Below are positions 1 to 10,039 of a stretch of 64,000 nt of DNA, piece after piece (position 1 is the first letter of the stretch; the number at the start of each line of letters is the position of its first letter). The notes beneath the pieces are model-generated. The model was not told where the DNA came from, did no database searches, and was given only the letters and a program-made list of their open reading frames with translations. The position numbers and the translations under genes are program-made. The stretch comes from Immersiella caudata (lineage: Eukaryota > Ascomycota > Sordariomycetes > Sordariales > Lasiosphaeriaceae): assembly GCA_030512335.1 (NCBI GenBank), contig JAULSU010000005.1, positions 3,286,001-3,350,000 of the forward strand. The letters run 5' to 3'.

Positions 1-179
1 GCTCCCAGGGTCAGAAGCCCTCCGCGAGAACCAGTCTCTGGAGCCAGAACGGGCCGGCGGAATCGGCTGCCGTTGTGAATGCGACGGCTCCCGAACCCGC
101 AACTACGGCGGCTACTGCCTCAACAAACTCAAGCAGCCCAACACATCCAAGCGCCTCAGCGCCTGGCAATGGTTTCTAA
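1..179 (+). CDS. C-terminal end of an unidentified gene (5' end outside window)
   Basis: One frame is open from base 3 to a TAA at 177-179 and has no start codon, so it can only be the tail of a gene beginning upstream of the window. The 58 visible residues are rich in Ala, Thr, Ser, Pro and Asn (ending SAPGNGF), which is typical of a disordered tail or a Ser/Thr-rich linker. No domain is visible and no function can be given. It could also be open by chance, since low-complexity frames stay open easily. Confidence 0.4.
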   Translation, partial: SQGQKPSARTSLWSQNGPAESAAVVNATAPEPATTAATASTNSSSPTHPSASAPGNGF

Positions 180-684
180 GCTGGTACTGGTGAACAAAGT
201 ATTCATTTTGAAGCAAGGGGAAATGCGAAAGTCGATCTTCATGAAACTCAGCATTGGGGGGCGCGTTCGGCGTTGATTTATAGGATACCCAGCGGTTGTC
301 TAATTCACACTTGTGTGTGTTTCGAAGGGGCCAAGCGGGTGGGGTGGTTTCTGGTTTACTACTCTTTACACGCATCGACCGGGGTGTTTGCTCTACCTAC
401 AAGGTAGTTTGTGTGAAGATCTCTCTCAGTCTTCGGGTTCCAACCATATGTCTAGGGTAGGGTATGGAAGGGGGGCGGTATATACATAATTAGATTTGGG
501 AGGTCGGGGGAATATCGTCTAGAGTATATGATTGTTAAATATGCATGCGTTGACCATCATGTGGCTGTCTCTTCTCTTGGGACGTAATCTCCATGGCCTC
601 GGGGTGGTTATCTGAGATGTAACTACCTGCCATCATGTACAAGACTAACATCGTTCGTACAGTCCCATCTCGTGCTATTATTTA
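180..684. other. Intergenic stretch, no gene seen
   Basis: The bases between the plus-strand gene tail and the minus-strand membrane-protein frame are stop-rich in all frames. They probably hold the 3' untranslated regions of two convergent genes. I see no repeat or RNA gene. Confidence 0.5.
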
Positions 685-1166
685 CTAAATATTGTAGTTA
701 AACGGTCCCGTCCGTTCTAAGTAATCCCCGATACCCATCCCGACAGTCGCGGTCCCAAATACGCCAAGCATTACACATGAGCCGAAGAGACAAAACACCC
801 GCCATTTCAAGCCTCGCGATGTCGTGGAAGAGGAGTATGATTGTTCCCGTATAGCGCCCACTTTACTCTCTGTCGCCAGAGCCACAAGAATCCCAAGATG
901 AAGACCTTAATGAAAGCCAGTATTTGGATCAACCCAAATACAAAGGCGACAATGCACCTGAAGGGGTTATAGTCTGCCGGACGCGGAGTTTGGGCGGTGC
1001 AGGTGGAGGCCGGCGTTACTGTGATCATGGCTGTTTCCGTGACCGTGGCTGTTTCTATGACCGTGGATGTTACTGTGACTGTAACTGGAGGTGGCGTGAC
1101 TGTGACGGTGGATACCACAGTGACGGTGGATGTCGCTATGTAGTCGAAGGTCGGGAGAGGAGCTAG
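685..1166 (-). CDS. Thr/Val-repeat membrane protein, model uncertain (possibly broken)
   Basis: On the minus strand a frame descending to 807 encodes a stretch of TVTVT-type repeats, then a hydrophobic segment (CIVAFVFGLIQILAFIKVF) likely to span a membrane. A second frame (885 down to 685) continues with another hydrophobic segment (VFCLFGSCVMLGVFGTATVG) and ends at TAG. The two frames overlap, so a short intron or a frameshift is needed to join them. No ATG lies upstream in the first frame before an in-frame TAA, although a branch-like cctaac followed by tag at about 1165-1175 suggests an upstream exon with an acceptor there. Proteins with a TVTVT ectodomain followed by transmembrane segments are common and uncharacterised in filamentous fungi. 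The gene could equally be decaying, so both ends and the splice are unsure. Confidence 0.35.
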
Positions 1167-1356
1167 GGTGTTAGGGGATGCATCGGGTTAGGCGAGGATG
1201 AATCTCCAGTCGTTTGGATCGAGGATCCTATGGATGATGGAGAAACCACCTTCGAGATAGGGCTAGAGTAGAGCCCGTCAGGGATGAGGGGTTTCTGAAT
1301 AGTTCTCCCGTGCTAGTGGATGTGCTGTTGGAATGATCGCTGCCGAGTCCTCTATC

Positions 1357-2436
1357 CTATAGATCGTCCTCGAGGAACCGCCGAACGATAAGGTTGAACC
1401 TGGTGTCCTTCATCCTCACTGTCGTTGGAGTCAGATGCTTGAGGTAACGGTCATAGGCCATCTGGCTCCATGCGTGGTAGGCAAGCTGATTGTTGAACAG
1501 GCTGCCGCCATGACGGTCAATCTCGCCCTTCCAGTACTTTGCAGCTTCGCGGTTCAGCGGCTCGTGCATCCAGTCAATATGCCGCCACGTCCACGTTGGC
1601 CAAAAGAAAGCGTCCGGCGCCAATGCGCATACCTCGTCCGGGTGCTCTTCAGCCAGCTCCTTGGGAAGCAGTACGCTGTGGTAGTTCCACTCTCGGGTGA
1701 AGTCGACATCGTCGTACAATTTCAACCAGCGCGCAACGAAGGTGCTATTTGCGCGCGCCGCCATGATGGCGTTGCACAACCCCCAGCGATTTCCGCCCTC
1801 GGCACCAAGAACAATATCATGTGGCGAGCGTGTAGCCAAAACTCCATCGAAGGGACGCAGCGCGAAAGCGTCAATGTCCAAATATATCCCCCCTTTCTCC
1901 AGCAAAAACTCCAATCGCATTGTGTCCGACAGATGTGCGTAGTGCGTCTTCCGCTCGCCGGGAGGATGGTGAGCGAGCTTGATGTGTGGTTTGAGACGCT
2001 GGATCCATGGGTTTGTCAGGGGGTCGGCGCTGGCATCGGGGGAGGGCGGCTCTGAGAGGTATGTATAGTGGAGGTAGATGGCCTCGGGCTTGAGTGAGAC
2101 GACGGCACTGCGGACGGCGAGGTAGCTGAGAAAGTCGAACCGGCCGACCCCTGGGTTTTCGTAGGGGTTCTTGAGACCGAAGATGAAGTGCACTACATTG
2201 GGGATCGGATCAACTTTGTCGTTCTGCGACTGCGACTCGCCGGGGAGCTTTTGGCCTTGGAGGCAGGCAAGCTCCGACTCGCTGGCCTCGAAGGCCTGTT
2301 CGATGTATTTCTGCCCCGAGAAGGGGTTTGTCTGTCGAACGTAGTCGGCGGCATAGTATACGCCCGGCGCCAGCAGGTAAAGCAACGCTATCGCGGACAC
2401 AAGGGCCAGTAGTCGGTATGCATTGCGGGCCACCAT
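1357..2436 (-). CDS. Type II membrane glycosyltransferase, DXD (Gly_transf_sug / GT32-like)
   Basis: A single exon of 359 residues. Residues about 8-25 form an N-terminal signal anchor (LLALVSAIALLYLLAPGV), so the enzyme is expected in the Golgi or ER with a lumenal catalytic domain. The body shows the hallmarks of sugar transferases with a DXD motif: IPNVVHFIFG near residue 78, then SDTMRLEFLLEKGGIYLDIDAFAL, where the DID triplet would bind the metal and nucleotide sugar. A later GLCNAIMAA and a WNYHSVLLP region fit the same fold. Family members transfer mannose, galactose or GlcNAc to glycoproteins or glycolipids; the donor and acceptor cannot be told from sequence. The ATG at 2436 gives the signal anchor directly, which supports this start. 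Function at family level is firm, the exact reaction is not. Confidence 0.85.
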   Translation of the reverse strand: MVARNAYRLLALVSAIALLYLLAPGVYYAADYVRQTNPFSGQKYIEQAFEASESELACLQGQKLPGESQSQNDKVDPIPNVVHFIFGLKNPYENPGVGRFDFLSYLAVRSAVVSLKPEAIYLHYTYLSEPPSPDASADPLTNPWIQRLKPHIKLAHHPPGERKTHYAHLSDTMRLEFLLEKGGIYLDIDAFALRPFDGVLATRSPHDIVLGAEGGNRWGLCNAIMAARANSTFVARWLKLYDDVDFTREWNYHSVLLPKELAEEHPDEVCALAPDAFFWPTWTWRHIDWMHEPLNREAAKYWKGEIDRHGGSLFNNQLAYHAWSQMAYDRYLKHLTPTTVRMKDTRFNLIVRRFLEDDL

Positions 2437-4515
2437 CGTTGATCACCTCGCTTCGAAGAGCTCGGAGTCGCGAATGCGGGACGGCGCCAATGATCGCGAG
2501 TGCTGCTCCCGCGATTGCCTGAAAGCAAGCGGTCTTCTATCGCATTTTTCGTCGACAGAACAATCTGGGCGATGGCGATGTATATGCGTGCCGTCACCTC
2601 AGGCGTGTTTTTGTTGCCTGGAGGATTGGAGGGTCTGCATGGTAAATGAGGACGGTTTGTCCAACAGCGCTCACTCACTACAAGGTTCCAGAATGCAGGC
2701 CCACCGATCACTACGCCTTGCAGCTGAAACTTGACTGGTGGGCCCTGAATGGCAGGCTCCACTCCACTCCCGTGGAGGCTCCACGCGATTGTTTTAGCTG
2801 CCGAGTTCAAATTGAAAGGCTGCATGAGCTGCAAAGCTTCGACGAGTCGTCATAAACTTCCTTCTTCGAAGAGTCGTCATAAACTTCCTTCTTCGAAGAG
2901 TAGCTTCCATTCGAAACCGCCATTCGAGTGAGGAGGTGCAACATCCAAAAGTTCATTGATCTCTAGAGGACCCGACATCCTAGTGCTGGATCTGACTGAC
3001 ACCCTCGACGAGATTACTCACGCAACCTGCCAAACCTTTCCCATCCAAATGGTGTACCTCTCCACACCACTTTGGGACGGAGTTGACGAATTGAAGTCTC
3101 GAAGATCAGAGAAACGCTGCACACCCCCCGCCAAAAACACGCGGCCGCCACAGTCTGGGCAGTCAGCCTCCCGCAACAACGCCTGCCGAGAGTGGTACGG
3201 GGCAAGTTTGGCACCTACTCCATCGGTTATTACCCCAAACAAGATGAGAAGCGTAGGTGGCACCGTTGTGAAGGATGAGATTCCTTCCGGGCTGTACAGA
3301 CAGACGTCTATGCGACGCAAAGAGGGGCCTCTACCCACAGTAAAACAACGTATGTACTGGTCTGCGCGAGCTGCCAATGCAAATAAATGGAGCAACAATC
3401 TTTCAGGTACCAGAGGGTCGGCATCTGTCTTGCACGGGCCACCGGCGTCCGCAGCTGGGGGATCATCGCTGACAACTTAGGTCGAGGGTACGTGTGGAAA
3501 CAGCGTGGGCGACCTCAGTCGCGCAATAGACGGTGAATTTGACTCGATCTTCACTTTGCATTCTTAAATTGGGCTGGATTCGGACCTAGCCACTTCTTCA
3601 TCGAGCTGGCGCGAAGGAGGGGAATTCAACAGACCGTTCTGAATAGCCTCAATCGCCAGGCGCCGAGACGACAAATGCGGGGTTGCCCCCTCCCTAGTGC
3701 ACGTTGTGGCTGACGTCTTCAGTGGGTCTCAGTCCCACAACCAAAGAGCTGGGAGCAGGAAGCTGTTGCCAAAGCTTTGGAAACGACATCCAGCAACAGT
3801 TTCGAGCTCAATTCACCTCGCGCATTTTCCACCACACCTCCGTTTGCGCATCGTTGAGCGCCAGTGAGCCGCCCAATCTGATCGATCATAGCGACCTACA
3901 GGGCTGAGGTCTCACGAGGCATGAACGTGATGGCATGCAGAACACCAACAGCATCGTCTCCACAACCTACACTTGTCTCGATGCTTCCAATCTCAGATGG
4001 CGCCTATCCACAATGTTCCAGACCGCGCAGCTTGGCGTTCTTCAAGTGAACCCAAAAGCCGGGAGAAAAGAGCGGCCAGATGTTTCATCAACGGACATCA
4101 TCCGCCAGGTGTTGTAGCGCCTGACGCCCTGATCTGCGGTACCAGCGGCAAACGAACCAGCGGGTCATTGGGAGCTCGGGCAGCTCGCCCGGATGGACGC
4201 AAGTCCAGAGCTGGAGGGAGATTATTATTATCGATGGGCGGCAGCGAGGGACAGAAGGGGAGCGTAAATGCAGCAGAGTGGTGTGGTAGGCTTGGTTGCT
4301 CACCCACCCCAACCCCGTTGTTTTTGCCGCGCCCACCCATTGTTTTCCTTACGACGTTTCGCCTCGCGACGACATCCCCCTCCCCTCCGCACCATCTATC
4401 CGTCAGAGTTTTCCCATCGTCGATTTTCTCCCCATTTGAAGCTCAAAGCATCGCGTACTACGCTCTCGCACGCCTTCCTGACGCGCGATATTCTCCTTAT
4501 CTTCTTCTCTGCAGT
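2437..4515. other. Intergenic region, no firm gene
   Basis: About 2 kb between the minus-strand glycosyltransferase and the plus-strand basic-protein gene, so a divergent promoter region. A minus frame at 3018-3398 (126 codons, containing DCPDCGG) is open but begins at TTG and resembles nothing I know. The last 250 bases (about 4300-4515) are rich in C and T, as expected of a fungal core promoter and 5'UTR. Confidence 0.5.
2844..2903. repeat. Tandem repeat, 27-bp unit, two full copies plus a partial
   Basis: The unit begins gagtcgtcataaacttcc at 2844 and again at 2871, and a third, partial copy begins gagtag at 2898. The period is exactly 27 bases. It lies upstream of the glycosyltransferase gene in non-coding DNA. 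Confidence 0.85.
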
Positions 4516-4670
4516 GTAAGTTAAGCTCTAAAGGCTACGACCGTAGCTGGCGCATTCCGCGTGCGACCATTGTCGCATTGCGCAATTCCCGCGCCCGTCG
4601 CGTCGCAAGCCCTATCCAGCTTCATCCGAATGCGCGCTCGACTGTGCCATTTGCTAATACGTTTGCGCAG
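4516..4670 (+). other. Probable 5'UTR intron of the basic-protein gene
   Basis: A canonical donor gtaagt at 4516 is followed by a branch-like gctaatac and a cag acceptor at 4668-4670, 23 bases before the ATG at 4694. The upstream bases are C/T-rich, as in a fungal 5'UTR. This is inferred from splice motifs only. Confidence 0.5.
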
Positions 4671-4693
4671 ATAATTAATTCCGCAAAATCAAC

Positions 4694-5315
4694 ATGCCTC
4701 GCGAAGGAACACGCTCGCAGACCGGCAACGCCAAGCCGCGCGTTTTCCCCATTGTCGACACTGCGCCAGCGGTCAAGCGTACCACCAAGCCCAAGGCCCC
4801 CAAGAAGGCGGCTGCCCCCAAGCCCGCAAAGGCCGCGAAGCCCACGGGTGTGACCAAGAAGAAGGCCGCGCCCAAGAAGGAGGGTGTCGCGAAGAAGGTA
4901 TGCGTGAGCCCCTTGACGGCTCGGGCGAAATCCCTCGTCCCGTCCACCACCCCTAGCCCCTGAGTCAAAGGTTTATACTGACGCAACCCTCTTCAGGTCA
5001 AGGCTGCAGTGAAGAAGATTGAGAAGAAGGTCGAGAAGAAGGCCGATAAGGCTGAGAAGAAGACCGAGGAGAAAGCTGAGAAGGCCGAGAAGGTATGCCG
5101 CACCCTCCGTCGATATATATCCCCTCTTCACCACTGCAGCACAACGCCCTAATGCCCGTTATCCCGTGGCTGTGGCTGGGAAATGCATCTGATTGTCCAT
5201 GTGCCCTGTCACTGGCCGGTTGCGCCGGCCCTCAAAGCTGAGTAGAGCTGACTGTCAGATTTAGGAGCCAAAGCCCAAGACAACCAAGAAGAAGGAGACT
5301 CCTGCTGCGGCCTAG
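4694..5315 (+). CDS. Small Lys/Ala/Pro-rich basic protein (histone H1 tail-like)
   Basis: Three exons, 4694-4897, 4997-5092 and 5265-5315, with phase-0 GT..AG introns, give 116 residues. After a short N-terminus (MPREGTRSQTGNAKPRVF) the protein is almost wholly Lys, Ala, Pro and Glu: KPKAPKKAAAPK-type segments like the tail of linker histones, then a charged helix-like run of EKK/AEK repeats, then a KTTKKKE end. No globular winged-helix domain is present, so it is not a complete histone H1. A role in binding nucleic acid or chromatin is plausible from composition alone. The ATG sits in a good context (atcaacATGC) just after the UTR intron acceptor. Exon 2 and exon 3 keep both frame and composition, which supports the splicing. 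It could also be a nucleolar or ribosome-associated protein. Confidence 0.75.
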
Positions 5316-6638
5316 TTGGCCTGGTATGATGACTTCTCTTTCAGTCCGCCTGGGCTTTCTTTACCGGGCATCTCGGTTCGTTAGGCTGCGTTTTATTGGT
5401 TCATCCGTAATGTGTTTAGTCTGCGCCGTATCTCTTTGGTTGGATACCTGCCGTACATGAACGAAAGCGCTGGGGTTTTGCGTTTTGGATCCTTTTTTGG
5501 GTGGAATGAGATATAGTTTTGGGATGTCTTGTATGTATTGATGACGATAGTTTTGAATTGTAAGTGAGATAACCTAACCGTGCCTGGCCTGTTTACTTGG
5601 TCGACTAAGTGAGCTTCAGATACGAATGCTTGACGGTCCAAGCTGCAGACTCGCTTTCGGTCCCATCAGGCCATGCTATGATATGAATCAGCCCGCGTCG
5701 AGATCACCCTTTGAAGAATCTGTCTCAGCGTTTTGCCTGTTGGCAATCGCGTTGCGGTGTGTCGGGGTTCAATCCCGCTGAGTTCGAAATTCGTCCCTAT
5801 TTTTCGCTAAAGATGAAGAACCGTTCGATGCCCTCGTAGTCTGGCAATATGGTAGTAAGTTGATGAAGTGATGCGTTGCGATGGAGAGTTTGTTAGCATA
5901 GGTGCTCGTTTGTTGCAGGGCAGGTGTGCTGAGGTTGAAAGGTCGAAGTTGGCAGACGGCAACAGGAGGCAGAGACGGAGTTTTCCGCTCAGGAGAACCT
6001 ACATACACATATCGTGTGCCCCACCCTCCCCAACTTGACAACCCTCTTCCACATGACGGAACACTTGATCCATATAACCTCACTCAGTGAAGTATGTCCC
6101 CACCAACTCTCTGCTGCGTCTGAGAGACGCTGTGTTTAGGTGTATAGACACTTGCGCCAAAGGTTTGCCCATTTGACTTCTCTTGTGTTCAAGGCTTCCA
6201 TGCTCCATGTTTCGGGCACCCAGCGACGACAGAATGGAAGGTTACCCCGAGGGTTTATACGCAAACTTCTGAATAAAAAAAGAATATTGAGGTTCCACAT
6301 GGAAACGCGCTCGTTGCCTTCAGGTGTTGGCTGAATTCCAAAGTTTGACCACCTGAAGCCTCAAATTCAGGGGTGTTGACGCGAGCTGAAGCCCTGTGAA
6401 AAGCCTAGAATGTGGAGGAATGCAGCTTCCCCGATAAGCCAATCGGACTAGGTTCAGGCAACCCTTGCTTAGCTTCTAACGGGAGCGGTCCCCACAAAAC
6501 CGCGCCAATGCGCATCCACTCAAAAGCACCAGCGCACTTGCCGCGACATTGGGGATCGCGGTCGACGATCTGCTCTCGCAACACGTCTGGGCCAGCTCGA
6601 CATGACTGCGCGGCGCTCGCTGGCACCCCCAATTCACC
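5316..6638. other. Intergenic region, no gene seen
   Basis: Holds the 3'UTR of the basic-protein gene and the promoter of HIR1. Short open frames are present on both strands but none looks like a protein. A T-loop-like hairpin near 5724-5782 was considered as a tRNA and rejected. Confidence 0.5.
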
Positions 6639-9600
6639 ATGCATCTTATCAAGCCCTCCTGGCTGAGCCATAGCGGTGCGTACAGCATTGTGACGATCCA
6701 ACCGCGCTTTGTCGAGCAAGCGTTGAGCTGACTATTTGGCGTTCTGCTGCAGGCGAACAAAAAGATTTCGAGGTCTACAGCTGTCATGTCTCGCCCGACG
6801 GCAAGAGGCTTGCCACCGCTGGCGGAGGTACGGATTCGCGACTGATTATCCCTGAGACGAATGCTGAAGCAGAATAGATGGCCACGTTAGGGTATGGTCG
6901 ACAGAGTCCATCTACAATGCCAACGATCAAGAATACACGAAGCCCCGGCAGCTCTGCCACATGAGCCACCACCTGGGCACTATCCATTCGGTGCGGTTCT
7001 CATCAAACAACAGATACCTCGCATCGGGCGCCGACGACAAAATTATTTGCATCTACCAGCTGGATAACAGCCCGCCATCACACACAGCGTCGTTTGGTAG
7101 GGAGCTTCTGAGGACAGGGCAAGCGAAGGGTCTGGCTGACTGGTAACCTAGGTACGAACGAACCTCCACCGGTGGAGAACTGGAAGACACACAAGCGCCT
7201 CGTTGGCCACGACAACGATGTTCAAGACCTCGCCTGGTCCTACGACAGCTCGATCCTGGTATCCGTGGGGCTGGACTCCAAGGTGGTCGTCTGGTCCGGG
7301 CACACTTTTGAGAAACTGAAAGTGCTGGCTGTCCATCAGAGCCACGTCAAGGGAATCACCTTCGACCCAGCAAACAAGTTCTTTGCGACGGCAAGTGACG
7401 ACCGAACCATCAAGATCTTCCGCTTCACCTCGCCCCAGCCAAATGCGACAGCCCATGACATGATCAACAACTTTGTCCTCGAGACCACGATTAGCTCGCC
7501 GTTCAAGAGCTCGCCACTCACAACATACTTCCGAAGATGCAGCTGGTCGCCGGATGGGAATCATATTGCGGCCGCCAACGCTGTGAACGGTCCTGTGAGC
7601 AGTGTTGCTATTGTAGAACGCCAGAACTGGGATAGCGAGATCAACCTCATCGGTCATGAAGGTCCTACAGAAGTCTGCATGTTCTCCCCGCGTTTGTTTT
7701 ATACGAAGAACCCCGCCGAGAGCAATGGATCAGGTGCCTCTAACCTCGTCACCGTCATTGCCTCAGCCGGGCAGGACAAAACGCTGAGTATATGGAATAC
7801 CAACACATCAAGGCCTCTTGTCATTGTCCAGGACGTTGCATCAAAGTCCATCTCGGATCTTGCCTGGACCCCTGACGGACAGACACTCTTCGCTTCGAGT
7901 CTTGATGGAAGTATTGTTGCTGTCAAGTTCGAGACAGGAGAGCTTGGGTGGGTAGCAGAATCAGAGGAGAACGACAAAGCGCTACAAAAGTATGGCGCAT
8001 CAAGGAAAGGCATGGGTATCGCCGAGGATGTCGACGGTCTTCACCTTGAGAATCACAGCAAAGAGGGTGAACTACGGGGAGCGCAGTCAAGGATGGGTGC
8101 CCTGATGGGGGATCCTCAACCAGATCGAAAAGTTGAAGTTGCAACAACTAACGGAGTCAAGTCGGCGAGGCACGAGACAAATGGAGACGCGGAACAGAGC
8201 AAAGCAAGCACCCCAGCACCAACGCCAACGCCAGCCCCAGCTTCAACCGAGGAGAGTGCCGATAAGACGGCCGAGCGGATAGCAGCCCTCAAGTCTCGCG
8301 TTACGATAACAAAAGACGGCAAGAAGAGAGTGGCACCGCTACTTGTCTCGTCATCAGGGACCGGCCAGTCCTCGCTGCCACAATCCCAACTGGTGGGAGC
8401 CAGCTCTGCTAAGCCGGCGCCCAATGACACTCCACTATCGATTCTGGACTTGTCAAAACCATTTGATGGGCTTCCTAGGGGTGGCATAGCTACCATGCTT
8501 CTTGGGAACAAACGAAAACCTATCACGGCAGAGGGGGATGAAGAGGATGAACCGCCTAGCAAGCGATCAGCAACAGGCCCCGTGCCAATTCTTGTTAACG
8601 GCGTGGATGGGCTCGAGCCTGCACCGCTCACCGCCTCTCTTCATGGTGTTGTTCCAACGCCGGAGTTTCTTCGACCTGCCGTGTTGAACCCAGCAATATC
8701 GATCTCGCAAGTAAGGTTAGCAGTGCCCAAGGTCAGGGTCCACATTCTGAGACCACTCGAAAGGGGTGTGCTACAAGGGAACACAAGCCTCGAAGAAGCG
8801 TCCAAAATACCGGAGAGCATTATTCTAGAAGCCCGAAACCCTGCTCAGGTTCGCGAGCCATCCCGGATCATGGCCACCAAGCGCGGCACCTTGCTCTGGC
8901 AGGACTTCCTTCCCCGTGCCATCATCCTTGTCACCGGCAACAAGAACTTTTGGGCAGCGGCCTGCGAAGATGGCTCAATTCACACCTGGACGCCAGCAGG
9001 AAGGAGACTGACAAACGCTCTGATTCTCGAAGCTCAGCCCGTCATCCTCGAGTGTCGTGAGGAATGGTTGCTCTGCATCACGGCCATCGGTATGTGCCAC
9101 GTGTTTGACATCAAAACCATGTCCGCAGCGCACCCACCCGTCTCGCTCGCCCCCGTCCTCGACATCGCCATGACATCGCTATCACCAAACGGCGCGACAC
9201 CCTCGCCGGGCGTGACCTCCGCACACCTTAACAGCGTGGGCGCCATTGTCGTCACGCTCAGCAACGGCGACGGCTTCTTCTACTCCAAAAGCATGTACGC
9301 CTGGCAGCGGTTATCAGAGTCGTGGTGGGCAGTGGGGAGCCAGTACTGGAACAGCAACGACTCGTCCATCAGCGCTTTACAAACCACCGCCGTTGGGCCC
9401 GCTACCTCGGCCTCCAAGGACGACAAACCAAATGTCTCGGCGGGCATCATCCCCTTCTTGGAAAGACAAACCACCACCGAGTTCCTCCTCAAGGGCAGAG
9501 CCTACACCCTTCAGCGCCTCATCAAGGTTCTTCTGTCCAAAGATGGGTTCGAAGGATTCGAAAGCACCGTCAGCATTGCGCATCTGGAGAATCGCATTGC

Positions 9601-10039
9601 GGGCGCGTTGGCTCTGGGATCCAAAGAGGAGTTCAGGTTGTACCTCTTTATGTACGCCAAGCGGATTGGCGCCGAGGGGCAAAAGACAAAGGTGGAAGAG
9701 CTGTTGAACAGTTTGCTCGGTGGGGTGCTAAAGGACGGAAAGGAGGTGAGCAAAGGCTTTGGGTGGTTTAGCTCAGATGAGGTGCTGTGTGGGTGGCACC
9801 GGAAGGATCTTTTGAAGGGGGTGATTTTGATCTTGGGTGAGTTATTGCTGGCTGTTTTACTGTGTTGTGCTATGTCATTGGAAGGGCTTTGGCTGACATA
9901 TGTGACACTACTAGGTAAATTCCGGGACTTGCAGCGCTTGACCATACAGTATGCGAGGATTCTGGATCTGACATTGGGAGATGAGGAGGAAGGCGCCAAT
10001 GGGAATGGGAGCGCTGACGGCATGGACTTGGAGGAGTAG
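6639..10039 (+). CDS. hir1: HIR1 / HIRA histone H3-H4 chaperone, WD-repeat subunit
   Basis: Five exons: 6639-6675, 6753-6827, 6878-7096, 7152-9836 and 9915-10039, giving 1046 residues, the usual length of fungal HIR1. The protein starts MHLIKPSWLSHSG, the conserved HIRA start, and the N-terminal third is a WD40 propeller (for example GTIHSVRFSSNNRYLASGA and DVQDLAWSYDSSILVSVG). A basic segment at about residues 493-508 (ITKDGKKRVAPLL) matches the HIRA B motif, which contacts Asf1. From about residue 700 (NFWAAACEDGSIHTW) lies the C-terminal Hira domain, used for assembly with other HIR subunits. The complex deposits H3-H4 independently of replication and represses histone genes in the nucleus. 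The first four introns have phase 1 and restore a continuous WD domain. The last intron is 78 nt, free of stops and in frame, so retention would insert 26 hydrophobic residues. Confidence 0.95.

Noticed and set aside
3018..3398. 126-codon minus frame containing DCPDCGG
   Set aside because: No ATG start, and one CxxC motif alone is not enough to call a zinc-binding protein; it might still be an exon.
5724..5782. tRNA-like hairpin with a ggggttcaatccc T-loop-like element and a 7-bp inverted pair (ctcagcg / cgctgag)
   Set aside because: The T stem does not pair properly with a standard 7-base loop, the inverted pair overlaps the T arm, and no A box, D arm or anticodon arm of normal spacing can be drawn.
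7699..8631. Long antisense frames inside HIR1
   Set aside because: Overlap conserved HIR1 coding sequence and have no features of their own.
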